Assembly: GCA_004212735.1 (NCBI GenBank)
Contig: SHBD01000015.1
Span: 1-37,984, forward strand
Direction: 5' to 3'
Length of the DNA stretch: 37,984 bases
Origin: SAR116 cluster bacterium
Lineage (GTDB): Bacteria > Pseudomonadota > Alphaproteobacteria > Puniceispirillales > Puniceispirillaceae
Shown: positions 33,151 to 37,984 of the stretch, piece by piece
Layout: every line of letters begins with the position of its first letter
Numbering within the stretch: position 1 is the first letter of the stretch
Notes under the pieces: generated by a model
Told to the model about the DNA's origin: nothing
The model's database searches: none
The model's input: only the letters and a program-made list of their open reading frames with translations
Program-made: the position numbers and the translations under genes

Positions 33151-33540
33151 CTAGCTCTTCGCCAACCCATCGATGATCGGGCAATTTGGGCGGTCATCGC
33201 CATCACATGCGTTGACAAGGGTCTGAAGCTCTTGCTTGAGTTCCTGCAGTTCAGCCAACTTGGCGTCGATGTCATCAAGCTTGTTCAATGTGATCTTTTT
33301 CACCTCTCTGCTTGGCCGGTTTTTATTTTCATAGAGTTCAAGCAGTTCCCTGCATTCCTCAATCGAAAAATTGAACCGGCGCGCGGTGCCCACAAATTTT
33401 AATTTTGCAACATCCGTCTCGGCATAGTTACGATACCCCGTCTCCTCAGAAATCTGTGGGGTGACAAGCCCTATATTGGCGTAATAGCGCAGAGTTTTGA
33501 CGGTTAGACCGGCAGCTGACGCGGCATCCCCAATTTTCAT
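33151..33540 (-). CDS. cueR: CueR-like MerR family copper-responsive regulator
   Basis: 129 residues. The MerR HTH (MKIGDAASAAGLTVKTLRYY) is N-terminal, followed by a dimerisation helix. The metal-binding loop is C112-x7-C120 (CDGDDRPNC), the same numbering and spacing as E. coli CueR, with a Ser at the monovalent-metal position in NRPSREVK. This indicates Cu(I)/Ag(I)/Au(I) sensing. ATG 33540 gives family-standard numbering; an in-frame ATG at 33561 has GGGGAG upstream and would add seven residues. It is transcribed away from its target operon, whose operator lies between them. Confidence 0.9.
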   Translation of the reverse strand: MKIGDAASAAGLTVKTLRYYANIGLVTPQISEETGYRNYAETDVAKLKFVGTARRFNFSIEECRELLELYENKNRPSREVKKITLNKLDDIDAKLAELQELKQELQTLVNACDGDDRPNCPIIDGLAKS

Positions 33541-33560
33541 AATAACTGTGCTCCTTGTCA

Positions 33561-33591
33561 TTGACTCTCCCCTCAGGGGAAGGGCTATCTA
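33561..33591 (+). promoter_or_regulatory. CueR-type operator/promoter with 19-bp spacer
   Basis: TTGACT (-35) and TATCTA (-10) are separated by exactly 19 bases containing the dyad CTCCCCTCAGGGGAAGGG. Overlong spacing with a GC-rich dyad between the boxes is the hallmark of MerR-family promoters, which the activator untwists. It closely parallels the E. coli copA promoter (TTGACC-N19-TAACCT, CCTTCC/GGAAGG dyad). It drives the DUF4396 gene 20 bases downstream of the -10. Confidence 0.85.
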
Positions 33592-33610
33592 CGTCATATA
33601 AGAGGTGAAA

Positions 33611-34057
33611 ATGGCAATTGCAATCGAAGCGCTGAATATCAACTGGCACTGTTCCAGCACGTGGAAAAGGGCAAGCTACAACACCAGCTGGTGTCTGTTG
33701 GGGTGTGCCATAGGGGACATGGGCACGATCCTGTATTTTCAGGTGAATGGCATTGACTGGCCGGTTGTCTGGATCATGTCTCTGGCAATCATCAACGGGC
33801 TTTTGACATCGATTATGTTGGAGACAATCATCCTTTGTCGGCAAATGCCGCTTGCACTCGCCTTTAAAACGGCGATTGGAATGTCACTTGTTTCGATGAT
33901 TGCGATGGAAGTGGCGATGAATGTGACAGATGTGTTTTTGACCGGCGGTGCAATGCTCACCTGGTGGGTTGTCCCACTCATGCTGGTCGCAGGCTTTATC
34001 ACCCCACTCCCCTACAATTACTGGCGGTTAAAAGCGCTTGGCAAGGCGTGTCACTGA
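33611..34057 (+). CDS. DUF4396 membrane protein in the copper operon
   Basis: 148 residues with four hydrophobic helices. NTSWCLLGCAIGDMGTILYF, SIMLETIILCRQMPLALAFKTAIGM, SMIAMEVAMNVTDVF and GFITPLPYNYWRLKALGKACH match the DUF4396 family. It has several Cys, Met and His residues (CLLGC, HCSS, CRQM, KACH) that could bind copper. The first gene under the CueR-type promoter, with GAGGTGAAA before the ATG. The multicopper oxidase follows with an overlapping/near start. A copper handling role is inferred from context; the family's molecular function is not defined to my knowledge. Confidence 0.85.
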   Translation: MAIAIEALNINWHCSSTWKRASYNTSWCLLGCAIGDMGTILYFQVNGIDWPVVWIMSLAIINGLLTSIMLETIILCRQMPLALAFKTAIGMSLVSMIAMEVAMNVTDVFLTGGAMLTWWVVPLMLVAGFITPLPYNYWRLKALGKACH

Positions 34058-34080
34058 TGAGGAAACTGATGAGGAGTCAG

Positions 34081-35535
34081 ATGAGTTCACGCCGTGATTT
34101 TCTCCAGCAATCCATAGCTTGCCTCTCGCTTTCGGCGATACCGACAGGCGTTATGGCTGGTGAAAAAGTGCGCCATTATCAGCTGACAGCGGAACCCACC
34201 CCACATTTTTTTGACGACAAGCCTGTGCCAACCAATCTATGGCTGTATAACCGGCAGAGCCCGGGCCCGCTTATTTCCGCCACCAAAGGCGATATCCTCG
34301 ACGTTGAGTTTATCAATAATTTGAACCAGCCCACGACCATTCACTGGCATGGAATACGCAACATCAATGAGATGGACGGCGTTCCGGATTTGACGCAGGC
34401 CGCTGTTGAGCCGGGCGAACGATTCCGGTACCGCTTCCCGCTCAATGATGCCGGGACGTTCTGGTATCACGCGCACAACAAGGCGTGGGAACAGGTGGCA
34501 CGCGGCCTGTATGGGCCCCTCATTGTGCGGGATTCGGATGAAATTTCCGGAGACCGTGACGTGCTGATCGTTGCTGACGACTGGCTGATCAATGAAGAGG
34601 AACAGATCGACGCGACCAGTTTTGGCAGTCTTGGCCATTGGTCACATGGGGGCAGATTAGGCAATGCCCTGTCGATCAACGGAAAGTTCGCCCCGTCTTT
34701 ACCCATTCCTTCTGCGGGACCGGTGAGGCTCAGGCTGATCAACACGGCCAATGCCCGTGTCCTCACCTTTGCTCTCTCAAGCGCGGCACCAGGGGATATG
34801 CCGGAGGATCAAACAGGGAATCAATCAGGGGATCAGGCGGGCGATCCGTCCGACAATTTGGTCCTGCGGGTGATCAATATTGATGGCTCCCCCTGTGCGC
34901 CCTTCGATGTAGACAGAGTGACACTTGGGCCCGCCCAACGTGTGGATCTGGAGATCAGCGATGCCTCGCAGCTTAAGACATTGCTGGAGATCAGCACCGG
35001 CCAGACTCTTGAGGCCGCCAGCTTCACCCCGGTTGCCACCGTGCAGACTGAGCAAACTCGCCTGACGGAATCTCGCCCCTATTATCCACAGCCGAATACG
35101 GCCAACGCAAAGCTGGTGGATATACATATGCAGGGCGGGGCCATGGGCAATCTGTCCAGCGCCATTTTCGAGGGCGAAATGCGGGGATTGCGCGACCTCG
35201 CGATGAATGAACAAAAATTATGGGCATTCAATGGACACATCGGCGGTTATGATCACATCCTCGCGGAAATCAACCTTGGTGAGGTGGTTGTGGTGAGGGT
35301 TTGGAATGACAGCGCCTGGCCTCATAGCATGCATCTGCATGGTCAGCATTTCTGGGTGAATTCCCGCGAATTTGGCACGGAACAGCGCCCCCTCCTCAGA
35401 GACACCTATTTGATGCAACCACGCGAAAAGGCTGATTTGGTCTTTGTTGCAGACAACCCGGGCATGTGGTTGTTCCACTGCCACATGCTGGAACATCACG
35501 CCTCAGGCATGGGCGGCGTGATCGCCGTTTCATAG
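34081..35535 (+). CDS. Tat-exported multicopper oxidase (CueO-like)
   Basis: 484 residues. A twin-arginine signal (SSRRDFLQQS) is at the very N-terminus, so it folds before export to the periplasm. All four copper motifs are present: H88-W-H90-G, H130-A-H132, H415-SM-H418-L-H420, and H466-C467-H468 with H472 and axial M477. This gives a type 1 site plus the type 2/3 trinuclear centre. It probably oxidises Cu(I) to Cu(II) as copper defence. ATG 34081 is chosen for AGGAG 5 bases upstream; ATGs at 34069 and 34057 are in frame, the latter overlapping the DUF4396 stop. A Met-rich copper-binding insert, as in E. coli CueO, is absent. Confidence 0.94.
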   Translation: MSSRRDFLQQSIACLSLSAIPTGVMAGEKVRHYQLTAEPTPHFFDDKPVPTNLWLYNRQSPGPLISATKGDILDVEFINNLNQPTTIHWHGIRNINEMDGVPDLTQAAVEPGERFRYRFPLNDAGTFWYHAHNKAWEQVARGLYGPLIVRDSDEISGDRDVLIVADDWLINEEEQIDATSFGSLGHWSHGGRLGNALSINGKFAPSLPIPSAGPVRLRLINTANARVLTFALSSAAPGDMPEDQTGNQSGDQAGDPSDNLVLRVINIDGSPCAPFDVDRVTLGPAQRVDLEISDASQLKTLLEISTGQTLEAASFTPVATVQTEQTRLTESRPYYPQPNTANAKLVDIHMQGGAMGNLSSAIFEGEMRGLRDLAMNEQKLWAFNGHIGGYDHILAEINLGEVVVVRVWNDSAWPHSMHLHGQHFWVNSREFGTEQRPLLRDTYLMQPREKADLVFVADNPGMWLFHCHMLEHHASGMGGVIAVS

Positions 35536-35730
35536 GCCCCAGGATATCATCAGTTGGCAAGCCATGACCATTCACCTTGACGCTGCGGTGCGGTTTTGGC
35601 GGTGTAGCAGCAGACATTCGCAGACAATGCGCAGAGATTGAGCAGAGATCACACCTGCGATTTGCGCCCAGATGCCACGGGCGGATATAGGTGATATCTC
35701 AGGCGTATGGGACGGGGTTTACGGGAAAAA

Positions 35731-35745
35731 TGGTGCGGCCGAGAG
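35731..35745 (-). other. candidate attachment-site half: tRNA-Leu-type 3' end
   Basis: On the minus strand it reads CTCTCGGCCGCACCA: end of a T-stem, 7-base acceptor strand, discriminator A and encoded CCA, as in tRNA-Leu 3' ends. A T-run (TTTTT) follows immediately leftwards, as after a real tRNA gene. The rest of the tRNA is missing: the match stops where AT-rich DNA begins. This is the pattern left by an integrase that uses a tRNA 3' end. Inference from pattern, not from an alignment. Confidence 0.5.
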
Positions 35746-35867
35746 ACACGTAAATGCCTTATCTATGCACCATCACTGACCTGAACATCAGCAATACTCA
35801 CATATTATTTGTCACTGACTCACTGTCAACAGGCACGTAATCTTTCACAGTTTCTTTCACAGTGAAT

Positions 35868-35897
35868 AGAAATCTTTGGGTAGTGGAATAGACCTAC
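35868..35897 (+). repeat. 30-bp imperfect direct repeat, copy 1
   Basis: 25 of 30 bases match the copy at 35994-36023 (AGAAATCTT...GGTA.TGGAA..GACCTAC). The copies are 126 bases apart in the AT-rich gap. Confidence 0.75.
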
Positions 35898-35993
35898 ATA
35901 TCCTTATCGTTATCAGTACAGAGTAAGTGGCTAGCTAGACTGTATTAGCAATCTCCATAAGACACGTAACTATCATCACTTACCTATCCACTA

Positions 35994-36023
35994 AGAAATC
36001 TTCTGGTAATGGAAAGGACCTAC
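35994..36023 (+). repeat. 30-bp imperfect direct repeat, copy 2
   Basis: Second copy of the repeat at 35868-35897, same orientation, five mismatches by hand alignment. Confidence 0.75.
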
Positions 36024-36203
36024 TATAGATACGTGCATCTACAAGATGGGTAGGCAGGAACCATACCCACCTACGTAGATATTATATATGTGCTGTTACA
36101 CAGGTTGGTGTGGGATGTAGGTAACCAATTAAGTTGTCTGTTGTGGCAGTTAAGTGAGTAGCAAGTATGGTCACTTAGGATGTCTCGTAGAGAAGCTGTG
36201 TGT

Positions 36204-36232
36204 TTAACAGGATTAATACTGAGACTTAAAAT
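36204..36232 (+). promoter_or_regulatory. putative sigma-70-type promoter for the island gene
   Basis: TTAACA, a 17-base spacer and TAAAAT, ending 69 bases before the proposed start at 36302. Close to consensus, but the region is AT-rich, so chance matches are expected. Confidence 0.4.
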
Positions 36233-36301
36233 CATTGAATGAGTTGTCGTTTATGGATTTAATAAACTCCTACATTCATCTCATTTGAAAGCATAGTCTC
36301 C

Positions 36302-37984
36302 TTGCTCCTTGAACTTGTAACATGCGCCTTTGCTGTATTTGGCACATTATCGTGTGATGATGGCGACAATGCTGATGCAGCTGAAAAGTTTCAAGAATTG
36401 GTGTTAGCCTATGAGGAGGTTCTTGAGACCAAAGGCGACAAGAAGTTGCGTGGTCTAAAAGATATCCATCAGCAGCTTGATGAGATAGCTACCAGATATC
36501 CTGATGCTGATGTCACAGCTAAGATACTATCCAGCAATATTGTAGGTATCAATCTTTCCAGAGTTGAGAGAGCCATACAAAAGCTAGACCCTGGTTTTAA
36601 CAAACAGACAGAGACTATTGTCGTGGGTGATGTGTCCTCCTCTCACGAGGTCATGGAGGCTCCATACAATGACTTGATTGTGCAGATGGCTAGTGTTCCT
36701 AATATGCCCAAGAACCTGCCAATTGAGGTTAAAGCAGCACCGCAACAAGAGTTGCTGGTGGTGTCCACTGCACAACAACCTCCAATAACTCTGCCAACTG
36801 CGAAGCCAAAGCGTGAGACACCTGTTGTTGTGGCGGACATACCTTTGCCTATTGCCAAGCCAGAGGTTCAGTCTAGGAAGCAACCAGTTAAGCAGTTAGC
36901 GTCCTCGCTGCCAACGACAGCTGACTGGAACATGCTATTTGTGCCGACTGCATTCAGCGGTGGCTCTTCATTCAAGTCATCATCAACTTGGAACAACCTT
37001 GGCCCCCAGCGAAGTCTTGCTGCCATTGTGCCTAACCAAGTCATCTTGGCTCAAGTGGAAACAGATGCCTTAGGTGATGAAAAGGTTGTGGATGAGGATA
37101 GAAAGGCGGAGGCGAACGATGCTAGCTGGTACCTTGCAATGGGGTACTCAACGCCAATTTGGGAGAGCAAAGCTTGGGATTATAACAATGGGGGTGGTAA
37201 CTCCCATGTCGTATCGCATCAAAACAAAGAATTTAGCAACACTGACCTTATTCGCATTGGTATCGGGCGAGGACATGGAAAGTGGGGTTATGAATTACTG
37301 TATGAAGAGTCAGGAAAAGCAAAATGGGAAATTGGAGAAACGGTGAGGCGGGATGGCCAAACCTTTGATTCAGGGTATTTAGACTTTCAGCAGAGAAATT
37401 TAATGTTTCAAATGTTGTATAAATTGGCTGAAGTTGAACTTGTTGAGACCAGCCTTTTGTTGGGCGTTGGCAAGACAGAATTCAAAGTTGGAGCAGGCCA
37501 GCTAGTTAAAGATGGAATTTTATATCCTCAAGGCGATGCTCACATTGAGAATGTTGATTCTTATAGGCTGGGTCTAGTGTTTGAAAAATCACTTTCACAT
37601 AATGTGAGCATTTTATCGCAGTTAAATCTAAACGATTATGGAAAAATTCATAACAAAGATATTTCAACGGGTGATAAAAACTACTTTGTTCCAAGAAAAA
37701 CTGCTGATGCCTCAATACTGCTTAAATATTATTTTTCAGACCAAAACAAATTAGGCTCGGAAGTTAAAAGCGAGGTAGTTGCCTCGCATGATTATCAATA
37801 TTTTGGTGAAGTGCGCTTGGCCAACTCGTTTGGTGATTCCGTAAGTTGGGAAGACACCGTTTCTGGCAATGACAAATTTTCATCAATTAATAATCCAAAA
37901 ACAGAAAATGGGCTTGGTTATGGCATCGCTATTGGAAAGAATATTGGCAAATACCGAACAGCGATTGTTTTAGAGCACCAGCCA
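36302..37984 (+). CDS. long low-GC reading frame: lipoprotein-like, helical, Pro-rich linker, beta-barrel-like (partial)
   Basis: The frame is open from the stop at 36263 to the window end, about 561 codons, and continues beyond. Domain order: a hydrophobic N-terminus ending TLSC-DDGD (about residues 1-22, lipobox-like), a charged helical part (KFQELVLAYEEVLETKGDKK), a Pro-rich linker near 150-200 (PPITLPTAKPKRETP), then alternating strands from about 270 (WYLAMGYSTPIW, DLIRIGIGRGHGKWGYELLYEE, YRLGLVFEKSLSHNVSIL) that suggest an outer-membrane barrel. No in-frame ATG lies before about 36650. TTG 36302 is proposed from the signal-like sequence, but without a ribosome site; a sequencing error or a later start is possible. 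GC is clearly lower than in neighbouring genes. Confidence 0.6.
   Translation, partial: MLLELVTCAFAVFGTLSCDDGDNADAAEKFQELVLAYEEVLETKGDKKLRGLKDIHQQLDEIATRYPDADVTAKILSSNIVGINLSRVERAIQKLDPGFNKQTETIVVGDVSSSHEVMEAPYNDLIVQMASVPNMPKNLPIEVKAAPQQELLVVSTAQQPPITLPTAKPKRETPVVVADIPLPIAKPEVQSRKQPVKQLASSLPTTADWNMLFVPTAFSGGSSFKSSSTWNNLGPQRSLAAIVPNQVILAQVETDALGDEKVVDEDRKAEANDASWYLAMGYSTPIWESKAWDYNNGGGNSHVVSHQNKEFSNTDLIRIGIGRGHGKWGYELLYEESGKAKWEIGETVRRDGQTFDSGYLDFQQRNLMFQMLYKLAEVELVETSLLLGVGKTEFKVGAGQLVKDGILYPQGDAHIENVDSYRLGLVFEKSLSHNVSILSQLNLNDYGKIHNKDISTGDKNYFVPRKTADASILLKYYFSDQNKLGSEVKSEVVASHDYQYFGEVRLANSFGDSVSWEDTVSGNDKFSSINNPKTENGLGYGIAIGKNIGKYRTAIVLEHQP

Larger units (their letters stand above)
35536..36301. 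other. gene-free region spanning the GC to AT-rich boundary
   Basis: 766 bases with no credible reading frame. Up to about 35730 the base composition resembles the rest of the window. From about 35746 it becomes AT-rich with many short repeats. It contains a tRNA-like 3' end at 35731-35745, a 30-bp imperfect direct repeat (35868-35897, 35994-36023), three RCACGTAA copies (35745-35753, 35832-35840, 35961-35969), a duplicated TCTTTCACAG (35841, 35853) and a promoter-like pair at 36204-36232. Confidence 0.7.

Noticed and set aside
33446-33844. Minus-strand open frame across the CueR operator
   Set aside because: It overlaps the cueR 5' end and the DUF4396 gene in another frame; the sequence is His/Arg/Gln-rich as expected of an antisense shadow.
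36584-36883. Minus-strand frame opposite the long island gene
   Set aside because: It is antisense to a much longer plus-strand frame with coherent domain structure.
37074-37346. Plus-strand frame of 90 codons inside the island gene
   Set aside because: It lies in a different frame inside the long open frame and has no ribosome site or family-like pattern.
1-37984. CRISPR array, rRNA operon, complete tRNA, transposase or integrase gene
   Set aside because: None seen on either strand by reading; the only tRNA-like match is the 15-base 3' end at 35731-35745.

Overview
The window reads as accessory-rich chromosome of a Gram-negative alphaproteobacterium. The GC content is moderate to high, and genes are densely packed on both strands with many 1-4 bp stop/start overlaps. 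Family-level clues are a glnK-amtB pair, MOFRL-type glycerate kinase, cytochrome c', outer-membrane barrel proteins, a Tat-exported multicopper oxidase and many small-molecule transporters. A marine free-living lineage (for example SAR116-like) would fit, but that is inference from gene content only.

Layout. 1-6322 (all minus strand): a four-gene BMP-type nucleoside ABC importer (ATPase, two permeases, binding protein), followed after a hairpin by a 2-hydroxyacid dehydrogenase and the start of glycerate 2-kinase. 6567-8258 (minus): amtB and glnK with a strong terminator. 8490-12291: a LysR regulator, a beta carbonic anhydrase, an outer-membrane barrel protein and a YhiN-type flavoprotein. 12363-16723: a GIY-YIG protein, a small membrane protein, a cupin plus class V aminotransferase pair, an exported protein of unknown function and a DUF429-like protein that shares an operon with pgi (16720-18249). 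18406-22410: a renalase-like flavoprotein, cytochrome c', an AEC transporter, a GST and a haloacid dehalogenase.

22689-27899: the two-subunit aconitase X (AcnX) enzyme sits between two paralogous DUF1330-like genes, with three proteins of unknown function and a methyltransferase between them. 28018-33101: an SDR, a TauE/SafE exporter, a small cyclic-nucleotide-binding protein, an HSL-type esterase, an EamA transporter and a pair of small proteins, the first GYD-like. 33151-35535: a compact copper-response module. It has a CueR-like regulator (C112/C120), a textbook 19-bp-spacer CueR operator, a DUF4396 membrane protein and a Tat-exported multicopper oxidase.

35536 to the end is different. 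A 15-bp copy of a tRNA-Leu-type 3' end (35731-35745) marks an abrupt change to AT-rich sequence with repeated motifs. This is followed by a long, open, low-GC reading frame from about 36302 running off the window. It encodes a lipoprotein-like N-terminus, a helical segment, a Pro-rich linker and a probable beta-barrel. I interpret this as the edge of an integrated element whose other end lies outside the window.
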